This document shows positions 1 through 9,079 of a stretch of DNA of 64,000 bases, piece by piece. A model generated the notes under the pieces. It was not told the DNA's origin and did not search any database. It was given only the letters and a program-made list of their open reading frames with translations. The stretch covers positions 248,001-312,000 of the forward strand of contig CANLSM010000002.1 in NCBI GenBank assembly GCA_947493745.1, in the 5' to 3' direction. Made by a program: the position numbers and the translations under genes. Position 1 is the stretch's first letter; the number at the start of each line of letters is the position of its first letter. The DNA comes from an uncultured Paracoccaceae bacterium. Its GTDB lineage: Bacteria; Pseudomonadota; Alphaproteobacteria; Rhodobacterales; Rhodobacteraceae.

Positions 1-103
1 CGATACCCGCACTGTCATAGCCGCGATATTCCAGCCGCTTCAGCGCGTCGAGAATGATTGGTGCGACCTCGTGTTCTCCCAGAATACCGACTATGCCACA
101 CAT
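1..103 (-). CDS. glmS: Glutamine-fructose-6-phosphate aminotransferase, N-terminal fragment (cut by window edge)
   Basis: Only the first 34 codons lie in the window; the rest continues past base 1. The N-terminus reads MCGIVGILG, with the N-terminal nucleophile cysteine (Cys2) of class II glutamine amidotransferases, followed by [11 protein letters not shown], a hallmark of GlmS. The enzyme makes glucosamine-6-phosphate, the precursor of UDP-GlcNAc for peptidoglycan and lipid A, in the cytoplasm. Its ATG overlaps the glmU stop codon by one base (TGATG on the minus strand), so glmU-glmS are translationally coupled and the two enzymes act in the same pathway. Confidence 0.93.
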   Translation of the reverse strand, partial: MCGIVGILGEHEVAPIILDALKRLEYRGYDSAGI

Positions 104-1452
104 CAGCCCGACTTCCCTTCCTTGATCGCGCGCAAGCGCTTGAACAGACGGGCGGCAAGGCCCGGTTTGTTGACTTGCTCACCGCGCGCGATGGCCAGCG
201 CATCCGCCGGCACATTCTGCGTAATCACCGAGCCGGAGCCGATCAGCGCACCTGCACCGATCTCGACCGGGGCGACAAGGGCCGAGTTCGACCCGATGAA
301 GGCGCGTGCGCCGATCTCCGTGTGATGTTTGGACACACCGTCATAGTTGCAGGTGATCGTGCCGGCGCCGATATTGGCGGCTTCGCCCACATGGGCATCG
401 CCGATATAGGACAGGTGGTTGAGTTTCGCCCCTTCATCGACCTGCGCATTCTTCACCTCGACGAAGTTGCCGACCTTGGCGAAATCGCCGATCTCCGCAC
501 CGGGGCGCAGGCGCGCATATGGCCCCACTTGCGCCCCTTGGGAGATATGGCATCCTTCCAGATGGCAGAAGGCTTTGATCTCCGCCCCGCTTTCGACCGT
601 CACTCCGGGGCCGAAGACGACATTGGGCGCGATCGTGACATCACGCCCGATAACCGTGTCATGGGCGAAGAAAACCGTCTCGGGCGCGGTCATGGTCACC
701 CCGTTGTCCAATGCTGCCGCCCGTGCCTGATCTTGGAAATAGCGCTCCGCCATTGCCAGATCGCGGCGGGAGTTCACGCCGAGCGTTTCGGCCTCGGGAC
801 AGATGACGACATGGGTCGACAGGCCCCTTTCCCGGCCGATCGCGGGCACATCGGTCAGATAGTATTCGCCAGAGGCATTCGCATTGCCCAGACCATTGAC
901 CAGATCGAGAAGATGCCGCGCGTCCGCACAGACCACACCGGAATTGCAAAGCGTGAGGGCAAGCTCATCCTCCGATGCGTCCTTGAATTCAACGATCTTC
1001 TCCAGAGTGCCATCACCAGCCAGCACCAGCCGACCGTATTTTGCGGGGTCCGCCGCTTCAAAGCCCAGAACCACGATATCCGCCCCGGCCCTGCGTTCTG
1101 CGATCATTGCCTGAAGCGTGGCTTCCGAGATAAACGGCGTGTCCCCGTAAAGGACGATGGCATCGCCCTCAAACCCTTCGAGCGAAGGCCCCGCCTGCGC
1201 GACCGCGTGCCCGGTGCCAAGCTGCTCTGTCTGGCGGACAGAGACCGCATCACAAAGCTTTGTCAGCTGCGTCTCGACCTGCTCGGCACCATCACCGGTG
1301 ACAACAACGATCCGCTCGGGCGCGATGTTTGCAGCGGATGCCAGCGCATGCGCCAAAAGCGGGGCGCCCGCAATCTCATGCAACACTTTCGGGGTCTCGG
1401 AATTCATCCGCGTCCCCTTGCCAGCCGCAAGAATGATAATCGCACTGCTCAT
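103..1452 (-). CDS. glmU: Bifunctional N-acetylglucosamine-1-phosphate uridyltransferase / glucosamine-1-phosphate acetyltransferase
   Basis: A 449-residue protein, normal length for GlmU. The N-terminal pyrophosphorylase half begins with the nucleotide-binding motif LAAGKGTRM at residues 8-16, followed by PKVL and YGDTPFI. The C-terminal half (from about residue 250) is a left-handed beta-helix acetyltransferase made of hexapeptide repeats, including [11 protein letters not shown] and [13 protein letters not shown]. It converts glucosamine-1-phosphate to UDP-GlcNAc in two steps in the cytoplasm. glmS follows with a one-base overlap. The upstream region (1453-1568) is shared with the divergent gph gene and must hold both promoters; no clear consensus box was identified there. 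Confidence 0.96.
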   Translation of the reverse strand: MSSAIIILAAGKGTRMNSETPKVLHEIAGAPLLAHALASAANIAPERIVVVTGDGAEQVETQLTKLCDAVSVRQTEQLGTGHAVAQAGPSLEGFEGDAIVLYGDTPFISEATLQAMIAERRAGADIVVLGFEAADPAKYGRLVLAGDGTLEKIVEFKDASEDELALTLCNSGVVCADARHLLDLVNGLGNANASGEYYLTDVPAIGRERGLSTHVVICPEAETLGVNSRRDLAMAERYFQDQARAAALDNGVTMTAPETVFFAHDTVIGRDVTIAPNVVFGPGVTVESGAEIKAFCHLEGCHISQGAQVGPYARLRPGAEIGDFAKVGNFVEVKNAQVDEGAKLNHLSYIGDAHVGEAANIGAGTITCNYDGVSKHHTEIGARAFIGSNSALVAPVEIGAGALIGSGSVITQNVPADALAIARGEQVNKPGLAARLFKRLRAIKEGKSG

Positions 1453-1568
1453 ATCGCCAGCCTTTTTGCTGTTTCACGGTCTTCTAGCAGTGCTTTTGCC
1501 TTGCGGAAAGGCGATGCCTCATCAACAAAGCATTTCAGTTCGTTACCGGGTTTAGGGGATGCAGAACC

Positions 1569-2222
1569 ATGCGCACAGTGATTTTTGATCTTGATGGCAC
1601 GTTGGCGGACACAAGCGCTGACCTGATCGCTGCGGCCAATGCCTGTTTTGACACACCCCAGCTTGACCCGGTCACGGATGCAGCAACCGCTTTTGCCGGA
1701 GGTCGCGCAATGCTGCGTCTTGGCTTTTCGCGACTGGGGCAGGGGGATGAGGCGGCGGTTGACGAAAAGTACCCGCTGCTTCTGGCGCATTATGCGGACA
1801 ATATCGACACTCACACGACGCTCTACCCCGGTGTTGAGGCCTGCCTTGACCATCTGGCAAGCGAGGGCTGGGCGCTCGGTGTCTGTACCAACAAGCCTGA
1901 GGCTCTGGCCGAGACCCTGCTGCAGCGCCTGCGCATCCGTGATCGTTTTGCGGCGATGCTCGGGGCTGACACGTTGCCGGTGCGCAAGCCCGATCCTGAA
2001 CATCTCTTTGAGACCATCAGGCAGGTCGGAGGCGATCCGGCCCGCTCGGTTCTGATCGGCGATACGATCACCGACCGGAAAACCGCCGAAAACGCGCGCG
2101 TACCCTGCATTCTTGTGACCTTTGGTCCCGAAGGGGAGGGCGTGGCGCGTATGCAGCCGGAAGGTCTGCTGGGGGCCTATGCGGACCTGCCTGATCTGCT
2201 TGACCGGGTGCTGGCGGGCTGA
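1569..2222 (+). CDS. gph: Phosphoglycolate phosphatase-like HAD hydrolase
   Basis: A 217-residue HAD-superfamily phosphatase. Motif I is FDLDGT near the N-terminus, giving the Asp nucleophile (Asp7) and acid/base Asp9. Motif II/III equivalents are CTNKPE and KPDPEHL, and motif IV is IGDTITDRKTA. A cap domain sits between motifs I and II. The start is the ATG at 1569, preceded by an AGGGGA-like ribosome site. Gph removes the 2-phosphoglycolate formed by Rubisco or DNA repair. HAD substrate specificity cannot be read with certainty from motifs, so another small phosphate ester is possible. Divergent from glmU. Confidence 0.85.
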   Translation: MRTVIFDLDGTLADTSADLIAAANACFDTPQLDPVTDAATAFAGGRAMLRLGFSRLGQGDEAAVDEKYPLLLAHYADNIDTHTTLYPGVEACLDHLASEGWALGVCTNKPEALAETLLQRLRIRDRFAAMLGADTLPVRKPDPEHLFETIRQVGGDPARSVLIGDTITDRKTAENARVPCILVTFGPEGEGVARMQPEGLLGAYADLPDLLDRVLAG

Positions 2223-2386
2223 CGATCCGCGACATGAAACCATGACCGCCTGCCCACTGATCCTGCCTCTCCAGGTCATTCCTCGTCATTCCCCATGCCT
2301 TGCCCCGGCCCCATGCACTAGATGCCCCAGAAAGGACAGGCTGTGACAAATGGCAGACCGCGGAGAAAACGCGACGGTTCGGGTTC

Positions 2387-2415
2387 TTGACGAAGCAGAA
2401 GCTTTGAACTACCCC
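2387..2415 (+). promoter_or_regulatory. Weak sigma70-like promoter candidate for tRNA-Gly
   Basis: TTGACG at 2387-2392 and TACCCC at 2410-2415 are separated by 17 bases and end 11 bases before the tRNA. The -35 box is good, but the -10 box is far from TATAAT, so this is only a candidate. Confidence 0.3.
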
Positions 2416-2426
2416 AACCCGGCAGA

Positions 2427-2500
2427 GCGGGTATGGTGAAATGGTATCATAAGAGCCTTCCAAGCTTAAGGTGCGGGTTCGATTCCCGCTACCCGCTCCA
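2427..2500 (+). tRNA. tRNA-Gly, anticodon TCC
   Basis: A 74-base cloverleaf. The acceptor arm GCGGGTA pairs with TACCCGC, followed by discriminator T and an encoded CCA at 2498-2500. The anticodon loop CTTCCAA places anticodon TCC at 2459-2461. The T arm GCGGGTTCGATTCCCGC is canonical. The D arm contains the short ATGGT loop common in bacterial glycine tRNAs. It stands alone between gph and the ABC exporter gene. It decodes GGA (and GGG by wobble). Confidence 0.97.
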
Positions 2501-2598
2501 AGCACCCCCTCACATGCGACCTTTGCGCCACCGACTTGCCTCCTGGCAGGGCAATTGATACCTCAACAGCCGAGCTTTTCGTCCCCACAGGTGTTTTC

Positions 2599-4371
2599 AT
2601 GAGCAGCGACGCAGATCGACCGAAATCCAAGGCGCTGGGTTCGCTGTCCGGGCTGTTGCCGTTCCTGCTGCCTTACCGCGCCCTGCTGGCGCTGGCGCTG
2701 GCGGTTCTGGTGATCACGGCGATCCTGTCGCTGGTTCTGCCGCTGGCGGTTCGCCGGGTGATTGACGGTTTTTCCGAAGACATCGCACTGATGGACAAGT
2801 ATTTTGCGGCAGCTGTCGGCATAGCGGCCCTGCTGGCGCTCGGCACGGCGCTGCGATTCTACTTCGTGACCCGGCTGGGCGAGAGGGTGGTGGCGGACAT
2901 AAGGCTCGCGGTCTATACCCGCGTCATCGGCATGAGCCCGGCCTTCTACGAGCGCATAATGACCGGCGAGGTGCTTTCGCGCCTGACCACTGACACCACG
3001 CTGATCCTGTCGGTCATAGGCTCCTCGGTCTCGGTGGCACTGCGCAATGTGCTTATCCTCTTTGGCGGGCTGATTTTCATGCTCTTCACATCGGCCAAAC
3101 TGACCGGGCTGGTCATGCTGGGCGTGCCGCTGGTGGTTGTGCCGATCCTTGCGCTTGGACGACGCCTGCGCAGTCTCAGCCGCGAAAGCCAGGACAGGAT
3201 CGCCGAAAGCTCCGGTCAGGCATCCGAGACCCTGCTGGCCGCCCAGACGGTTCAGGCCTACACGCATGAAGCCGCCAGTCGCGCCCTGTTCTCCGGTCTT
3301 ACCGAACAGGCCTTTGACGCTGCCCGCCGCCGGATCAAGACCCGCTCGGTGATGACGGCGATCGTGATCTTCATGGTCTTCACCTCGATTGTCGGTGTGC
3401 TCTGGATCGGGGCCCGCGATGTTCGCGCCGATGTGATGAGCCCGGGCCAACTGGTGCAGTTCGTGATCTACTCGGTCATGGTGGCAGGCGCCGTGGCGGC
3501 ACTGTCTGAAATCTGGGGTGAGTTGCAACGCGCCTCGGGCGCAACCGAACGTCTGGTGGAGTTGCTGAACCTGCGCGACAGTATCGAGGATCCCGAGGAG
3601 GCGGTCGCGACACCTGCCCGATCAAAGGGCGCGCTAAGCTTTCAATCCGTCAGTTTCCACTATCCGGCCCGACCCGGGATCAAGGCGCTCGCAGACATGG
3701 ATCTCGACATCAAACCGGGCGAGACGATTGCGCTGGTGGGCCCCTCGGGCGCCGGTAAGACAACGGTTTTTCAGCTACTCATGCGGTTTTTCGATCCCGA
3801 TACTGGTCAGATTGCGCTTGATGGTATCCCGCTTCATCACATGGCGCGCGAGACCATGCGCACCCAGTTTGCTCTGGTGCCGCAGGATCCAGTCATCTTC
3901 GCGACAACGGCTCTCGAGAACATCCGCTTCGGGCGACCCGAGGCTACGGATGCCGAGGTCGAAGAGGCTGCAAAGGCCGCCGCGGCCCATGACTTCCTCA
4001 CAGCGCTTCCCGATGGCTACGGATCCTATGTCGGTGAGCGTGGCGTGATGCTGTCGGGTGGCCAGAAACAGCGCATCGCCATTGCCCGCGCCATTCTGCG
4101 CGACGCACCGGTCCTGTTGCTGGATGAGGCGACGTCCGCGCTTGATGCGGAAAGCGAGCGCGCCGTGCAGCAGGCAGTCGAAAAACTCGCGGAAGGGCGG
4201 ACCACGCTGATCATCGCGCATCGATTGGCGACCGTCAAAAAGGCTGACCGCATCATCGTCATGGACCAGGGCCGGATCGTCGCCGAAGGCAGCCATGCCC
4301 AACTTGTGGCCCAGGACGGGCTCTATGCCCGGCTCGCCCGGCTGCAATTCACAGACGGTGCCGCCGCCTGA
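2599..4371 (+). CDS. MsbA-like ABC exporter (fused permease and ATPase)
   Basis: A 590-residue half-transporter. Residues about 20-310 carry six hydrophobic segments (ABC exporter type 1 fold). The ATPase follows with Walker A GPSGAGKTT near residue 381, a Q-loop VPQDP, the signature LSGGQKQRIAIAR, Walker B LLLDEATSALD, and the H-loop in IIAHR. It should act as a homodimer in the inner membrane, exporting lipid, peptide or drug; the substrate is not evident. I chose the ATG at 2599 (MSSDADRP); a longer TTG-initiated reading from 2536 adds 21 residues that do not look like this family. An AAATATCC-type repeat begins just after the stop. Confidence 0.9.
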   Translation: MSSDADRPKSKALGSLSGLLPFLLPYRALLALALAVLVITAILSLVLPLAVRRVIDGFSEDIALMDKYFAAAVGIAALLALGTALRFYFVTRLGERVVADIRLAVYTRVIGMSPAFYERIMTGEVLSRLTTDTTLILSVIGSSVSVALRNVLILFGGLIFMLFTSAKLTGLVMLGVPLVVVPILALGRRLRSLSRESQDRIAESSGQASETLLAAQTVQAYTHEAASRALFSGLTEQAFDAARRRIKTRSVMTAIVIFMVFTSIVGVLWIGARDVRADVMSPGQLVQFVIYSVMVAGAVAALSEIWGELQRASGATERLVELLNLRDSIEDPEEAVATPARSKGALSFQSVSFHYPARPGIKALADMDLDIKPGETIALVGPSGAGKTTVFQLLMRFFDPDTGQIALDGIPLHHMARETMRTQFALVPQDPVIFATTALENIRFGRPEATDAEVEEAAKAAAAHDFLTALPDGYGSYVGERGVMLSGGQKQRIAIARAILRDAPVLLLDEATSALDAESERAVQQAVEKLAEGRTTLIIAHRLATVKKADRIIVMDQGRIVAEGSHAQLVAQDGLYARLARLQFTDGAAA

Positions 4372-4372
4372 C

Positions 4373-4405
4373 CTTCATTTTTCCGTAAATATCCCCGCCG
4401 GAGGC
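4373..4405. repeat. Dispersed palindromic repeat, half copy A
   Basis: The 19-base core AAATATCCCCGCCGGAGGC lies at 4387-4405, preceded by CCTTCATTTTTCCG. The core recurs in inverted pairs at 22290-22381 and 63200-63271 and as a single copy at 51685-51703. Copy A begins two bases after the exporter stop codon. It has no partner arm nearby, so it cannot form the long hairpin of the paired copies. Confidence 0.85.
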
Positions 4406-4527
4406 GTTATACTTTCTCCGCCGGGCCAGATTTCCCAGCGTCAGGTCTTGTGCGAAAGCCACGATGCGACCAATCTGCGCATCAGACGTGGCTCGAACCG
4501 CGCAGGACCATTTCAGGGAGGACCATC

Positions 4528-6423
4528 GTGACGCAAGTGGCCACGATTGCAGATAAGCAGAAGATCGAGACTGAAACGCCCATCTCCGAGCAATGGGCAC
4601 ACCGCTCTCTCTACGAGATGCTCTCCAGCACGGCGTCAAAGTTTCCTGATCGGCCTGCAGTCACCTTCCAGATCAAGTCCGGTGCCAAGGACAAGGCGGA
4701 GACCTACACATGGGCCGAGTTGCGCAGTGCGGTCACAAAGGCCGCGAATATGTTCCGCAAACACGGCATTTCTGATAGGGATGTCGTGGCCTATGTCCTG
4801 CCGATCTGCAACGAGGCGACGATCACGCTTCTCGCCGGAGCGACCGCAGGCATCGTGAACCCGATCAATGCTCTGCTTGAGACCGACCAGATCGCCTCGA
4901 TCCTGAACGAGACTGGCGCCAAGGCCGTGGTCACGCTCACCCCCTTTCCCAAGACGGATGTGTCAGCGCGGGTGGCGGCAGCGGTTGCGATGGCACCGAA
5001 TGTAAAAACGATCTTCGAGGTCGATCTCAAACGCTATCTCGGCCCGCCGGCAAGCTGGATCGTGCCGCTTCTGCGTCCGAAACCGACAGGTGGTCACAAC
5101 GCCAAGGTGGTCGATTTCCATACCGAGATGGCGTCCGCCGGTGGCGATGCGCTCGATTTCGAGGAAACGCTCGATGACCGGATCTGCGCCTATTTCCACA
5201 CCGGCGGCACGACCGGCATGCCCAAGGTCGCCCAGCACCGCGCCTCCGGCATCATCTACAATGGCTGGTGCGGGCATTCCTACATGTTCACCGAAAAGGA
5301 CGTGCTGATCTGCCCGCTGCCGATGTTCCACGTGCTCGGCGCGTATCCGGTCTTCATGTCCTGTGTGTCCTCGGGCGCGCATATGGTGATGCCGACACCC
5401 GCCGGATACCGGGGTGACGGTGTCTTCGACAATTTCTGGAAGCTGATCGAACGCTGGGGCGTCACCTTCATGGTCACGGTGCCGACAGCCGCGGCAGCCC
5501 TGATGCAGCGCGCCATCGATGCGGATGTGTCAAGCCTGCGCTACGCGCTTTGCGGCTCTGCCCCTCTGCCGGTGGAGTTGTTCAAGAAGTTCGAGGATGC
5601 CACCGGTGTCCGTATCCTTGAGGGGTACGGCATGACCGAGGCAACCTGCCTTGTCGCGATCAATCCGCCCCATGGTGAGCGCAAGGTCGGCTCCGTTGGA
5701 CTGCCGTTTCCCTATACGGATGTGCGCATTCTGATGTGCGACGAGGCGGGCAATATCACCAGGGAATGCGGAACTGATGAGATCGGCGAGATCTGCGTGG
5801 CAAATCCCGGCGTTGTCACCGGTCACACCTATACCGAGCAAGACAAGAACAAGGGTCTTTTCGCAGATGAGAAGTATCTTCGCACCGGTGATCTGGGGCG
5901 GATCGATCCCGACGGATATCTCTGGATCACCGGGCGCGCCAAGGATCTGATCATCCGGGGCGGCCACAATATCGACCCTGCCGTCATCGAAGAGGCGCTG
6001 ATGGGGCACGCGGATGTCGCGTTTGCCGGGGCGATCGGTCAACCCGATGCCCATTCCGGTGAACTGCCCTGCGTCTATGTGGAACTGGTCGATGGCGCGA
6101 CAGCCTCGATCGAGGATCTTGCAACCTATGCCGATGCGAATATTTCAGAACGGGCGGCCCATCCCAAGCATGTCGAAATCCTGCCGGAGTTGCCGAAGAC
6201 CGCAGTTGGCAAGGTTTTCAAACCGGATCTGCGCAAACGCGCGATCACACGCGTCTATAATGCGGCACTCACCGATGCCGGTCTCGATGCCGAGGTCGAA
6301 AACGTCTTCGAGGACAAGAAGCGCGGCCTGGTCGCCGCAATCAGACGCAATGGTGAGATCAGCGATGCGCAGATGACCGAAACGCTCGGTGGGTTTGCGC
6401 GGCCCTGGCAGTGGGTGGACTGA
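4528..6423 (+). CDS. Acyl-CoA synthetase (AMP-forming, ANL superfamily)
   Basis: A 631-residue adenylate-forming ligase. The P-loop-like motif TGGTTGMPK is near residue 226, motif GYGMTEAT follows, then TGDLGRID and GRAKDLIIRGG, and the catalytic lysine lies in PKTAVGKVFKP. It activates a carboxylic acid to acyl-AMP and then acyl-CoA in the cytoplasm. Chain length cannot be read from sequence; the long N-terminus and overall length fit FadD-like enzymes. The GTG at 4528 is chosen because AGGGAGGA lies about five bases upstream; an upstream reading from 4450 has no such site. Confidence 0.9.
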   Translation: MTQVATIADKQKIETETPISEQWAHRSLYEMLSSTASKFPDRPAVTFQIKSGAKDKAETYTWAELRSAVTKAANMFRKHGISDRDVVAYVLPICNEATITLLAGATAGIVNPINALLETDQIASILNETGAKAVVTLTPFPKTDVSARVAAAVAMAPNVKTIFEVDLKRYLGPPASWIVPLLRPKPTGGHNAKVVDFHTEMASAGGDALDFEETLDDRICAYFHTGGTTGMPKVAQHRASGIIYNGWCGHSYMFTEKDVLICPLPMFHVLGAYPVFMSCVSSGAHMVMPTPAGYRGDGVFDNFWKLIERWGVTFMVTVPTAAAALMQRAIDADVSSLRYALCGSAPLPVELFKKFEDATGVRILEGYGMTEATCLVAINPPHGERKVGSVGLPFPYTDVRILMCDEAGNITRECGTDEIGEICVANPGVVTGHTYTEQDKNKGLFADEKYLRTGDLGRIDPDGYLWITGRAKDLIIRGGHNIDPAVIEEALMGHADVAFAGAIGQPDAHSGELPCVYVELVDGATASIEDLATYADANISERAAHPKHVEILPELPKTAVGKVFKPDLRKRAITRVYNAALTDAGLDAEVENVFEDKKRGLVAAIRRNGEISDAQMTETLGGFARPWQWVD

Positions 6424-6430
6424 CCGGGGC

Positions 6431-6634
6431 CTAGCCCTCTTTCTCTCCGGCAAGACCGGAGACATCGGCGTTCTCGCGGCCGTGACGGTCCGCGTGGGCG
6501 CGCGCGGCGATCAGTGCGTCGCTCAGATGTTCCGCGACATCGTTCAGCGCGTTGACCTCTGCATAGACCTGCAGGTCACCAAGGATGTCCATCAATTGTG
6601 CTTTATTCTTTGGAGTATACATGGCGTAAGTCAT
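6431..6634 (-). CDS. Small conserved-looking hypothetical protein
   Basis: A 67-residue ORF convergent with the acyl-CoA synthetase, separated by seven bases. The protein (MTYAMYTPKNKAQ...) is soluble, with an amphipathic helical middle section and a charged C-terminus. I do not recognise a family. The composition is protein-like rather than the Arg/Ser/Pro-rich pattern of shadow frames in this genome, which is why I keep it. No strong ribosome-binding site precedes either possible ATG (codons 1 and 5), so the start is uncertain. Confidence 0.5.
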   Translation of the reverse strand: MTYAMYTPKNKAQLMDILGDLQVYAEVNALNDVAEHLSDALIAARAHADRHGRENADVSGLAGEKEG

Positions 6635-6951
6635 TCAGGCAGCAAGACGATTCTCGCGAATACATTATCACGTAATGATCCGCATCTGTTCAACTACTGT
6701 TTGGGAGAGCGGGATTTTGCGCAAGACTGTCCTTCTTCTTCACCTTGAGATCGTGATGATGCGCACAGTCCACCCCGGCCTATCTGCATAGGCTTTGTTC
6801 AGCCGGGCCGATTTAGCCGGGCGAGCAGTGTTTTGCAATCTTAAGGGTTGCGGGAACGGCCTGTTGGCGAAAAGGTGGTATCGGGGGAGATGTGTATCAT
6901 GTGTAAAATGTGCATGACACCTGCGTTGGGTGGTCTGGGGGTCGACACCGG
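6635..6951. other. 317-base intergenic region upstream of the T6SS-type module, with an imperfect inverted repeat
   Basis: No gene is seen here. An imperfect inverted repeat lies at 6892-6920 (GTG-TA-TCATG ... CATGA-CAC, with a two-base bulge), ending 31 bases before the DUF2169 start codon. It could be an operator or an RNA hairpin in the leader. The stretch is more AT-rich than its surroundings, consistent with a promoter region or an insertion boundary. No consensus promoter is assigned. Confidence 0.45.
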
Positions 6952-8064
6952 ATGCACATAGAGAACACCACCGGAATGACAGCAGGCTACACGCTGGGGG
7001 TCGAACCCTCGGGGCGCGAGCATATCGTTCTGGCGGTCAAGGGCAGCTTCGATTTCCCGTCCGGCCCCTCAGGCGCCTGTACCCTGTCGGAGGTCCAGGA
7101 TCCGCTGCTCATGGTCGATGAGTTCTGGGGCGAGCCGGGTTTTTCGGCGCAGCGCTATGAAATGGACTATGCCCTGACGAAACCCCGATGCGATGTCCTG
7201 ATCAACGGGTCGGCTCATGCGCCTGACGGGCGTCCGGTCGAGAGGGTCCGTGTCGGTGTCAAGATCGGTGACTGGTCAAAACGGTTTGACGTGGTCGGTG
7301 ATCGGGCCTGGGTCGAGGGTGTGGTCGCGCCGGGTATCACAGCGCCGCGCCCCTTTCTGAGCAAACAGATCACCTATGATGTGGCCTTTGGCGGGGTCGA
7401 TGATCTCGATCAGGATGAGGCCTTGCCCGACAGCTATACGGCCAACCCAAGTGGCAGGGGGTGGCATCGTCTGCGCAACCAGAACCGGATCAATGGTGCG
7501 CCCCTGCCCAACACCGAGGCGCCCGGAGAGCCTGTCACCAGTCCTTGGGGCACCTATAGACCGATGAGTTTCGGCCCCATCGCCAGAGGCTGGCCGATGC
7601 GACTGAAGTACGGCGGAACTTATGATCAGGACTGGATCGACAATGTCTTTCCGTTCCTGCCGGCCGATTTCGATACACGCTTCTATCAGGCGGCGCCCGA
7701 AGATCAGCAGATCGAATACCCCAGCGGTGGCGAGACCGTCACACTGGTCAATCTCACGCCGGAGGGCAAGACGCAGTTTCGGCTGCCATCCGTTGCCGTG
7801 CCGGTGGTGTTCGGGCGCAAGCGACGCGAGGATGTGCAGCGTCCCAGCGTGCTCGACACGATAGTGATCGAGCCGGACCGGGCCCGGATCAACCTGACCT
7901 GGCGCACGAGCATCCCGCTGGAGAACGATATCTTCGAAGTGCCCGAGGCGATTGTCGGTCATCGGTCCAGAGGGTTCTGGCGCGCCCGCAAGCTGGGCAA
8001 GCCTTACTACGGTTCGCTCGGAGCCGCGGTTCGCGCGCGCGCCTCCGAGACGGGAGACGCATGA
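6952..8064 (+). CDS. DUF2169 family protein (T6SS effector-associated adaptor)
   Basis: A 370-residue soluble protein beginning MHIENTTGMTAGYTLG. The phrase FDFPSGPSG, the tryptophan- and glycine-rich body (SPWGTYRPMSFGPI, YDQDWIDNVFPFLPADFD) and the length all fit DUF2169. This family is recurrently encoded beside VgrG/PAAR-type effectors and has been proposed as an adaptor or chaperone for effector loading. The start is the ATG at 6952; a longer frame from 6910 adds no family-like sequence. It overlaps the next gene by four bases (ATGA), so translation is coupled. It is the first gene of a six-gene same-strand block. Confidence 0.82.
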   Translation: MHIENTTGMTAGYTLGVEPSGREHIVLAVKGSFDFPSGPSGACTLSEVQDPLLMVDEFWGEPGFSAQRYEMDYALTKPRCDVLINGSAHAPDGRPVERVRVGVKIGDWSKRFDVVGDRAWVEGVVAPGITAPRPFLSKQITYDVAFGGVDDLDQDEALPDSYTANPSGRGWHRLRNQNRINGAPLPNTEAPGEPVTSPWGTYRPMSFGPIARGWPMRLKYGGTYDQDWIDNVFPFLPADFDTRFYQAAPEDQQIEYPSGGETVTLVNLTPEGKTQFRLPSVAVPVVFGRKRREDVQRPSVLDTIVIEPDRARINLTWRTSIPLENDIFEVPEAIVGHRSRGFWRARKLGKPYYGSLGAAVRARASETGDA

Positions 8065-9077
8065 TGGCGATCTCGGTCGAGGCATGCGGCATGACAACGG
8101 CAATCGGTCTGACCGGGCCGGCATCCTGCGCGGCCCTGCGTGCGCGGCTCGACAACTTTCAGGAGACCCGCTTCATCTCGCGCGACGGGGTGTGGATCCT
8201 GGGCGCCGAAGTGCCGCTGGAAGAACCCTGGCGCGGTCTGGCGCGTCATACTCAACTTCTCAAAGGGCCGCTGGAGGAGTGCTTCAACGCCTGTGCAGAT
8301 GTCTCACCCGAGGATATTCCGGTGCTCTTCTGTGTGGCCGAAAAGGAGCGGAGCGGCCGGATCGCCGATCTCGAAACACGGCTGGGCCAGGAGATGGTCA
8401 GCCTTCTCGGTCACGGGCTGCACCCGGCCTCCCGGACCATCGCATACGGTCAGGTCGCCGGAGCGGTCGGGCTGCGGGATGCCCGCAAGCTCATTGAAAG
8501 CGGCGAGGTCCCCTTCGTCATTCTGGCCGGGGTGGACAGCTTCCTGCTCGCCCAGACCTTGCGGGCCTATGACCAGACCGACCGTTTGTTGACTGAGGAG
8601 AACTCTGACGGTTTCATCCCCGGTGAGGCGGGCGCTGCCGTCGTGCTTGGACCCTCGCGGGGCAGGGGGCTTGCTTTGATCGGACTGGGCTTCGGGGCGG
8701 AGGAGGCTGCAATCGGGTCCGGACAGCCGCTTCGGGCCGACGGACTGATGAGCGCGATGTCGCAAAGTCTCGACGAGGCCGGGATCGCTCTCAATCAGGT
8801 ACACTACCGGATCGCGGACCTCTCTGGCGAACAGTATTACTTCAAGGAGGCGGCCCTGGCGCATACCCGGCTCTTTCGCGGCACCGAGGATGTCGAGGAT
8901 ATCTGGCATCCCGCCGATGGCTTTGGCTACACCGGGGCTGCGGCCATCCCTCTGATGCTCGGTGTCAGTCTGACAGCAGGGCAGAAGGACTATGCACCCG
9001 GGCCGGTCGTCCTGGCACACGCGGCCCATGATGATGGCAGGCGGGCCGCGATGATCCTGCGAATGGAAGGAGGCTAG
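8061..9077 (+). CDS. Thiolase-fold, beta-ketoacyl-synthase-like protein without an obvious catalytic cysteine
   Basis: A 338-residue protein that resembles ketoacyl synthases in its second half: DGFIPGEAGAAVVLGPS matches the KAS segment after the active-site region, and GFGYTGAAAIPLMLG resembles the second-histidine region, but here the histidine is replaced by tyrosine. Where KAS enzymes carry the nucleophilic cysteine, the segment ILAGVDSFLLAQ has none. I infer a non-catalytic scaffold. Such proteins are seen beside DUF2169 and PAAR-like effector genes. It is linked to the DUF2169 gene by an ATGA overlap and followed two bases later by the PAAR-like gene. Confidence 0.72.
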   Translation: MMAISVEACGMTTAIGLTGPASCAALRARLDNFQETRFISRDGVWILGAEVPLEEPWRGLARHTQLLKGPLEECFNACADVSPEDIPVLFCVAEKERSGRIADLETRLGQEMVSLLGHGLHPASRTIAYGQVAGAVGLRDARKLIESGEVPFVILAGVDSFLLAQTLRAYDQTDRLLTEENSDGFIPGEAGAAVVLGPSRGRGLALIGLGFGAEEAAIGSGQPLRADGLMSAMSQSLDEAGIALNQVHYRIADLSGEQYYFKEAALAHTRLFRGTEDVEDIWHPADGFGYTGAAAIPLMLGVSLTAGQKDYAPGPVVLAHAAHDDGRRAAMILRMEGG

Positions 9078-9079
9078 AG

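Noticed and set aside
58-1581. 507-codon plus-strand ORF opposite glmU
   Set aside because: It is antisense to a clear GlmU and has no recognisable domain; long antisense frames are common at this GC content.
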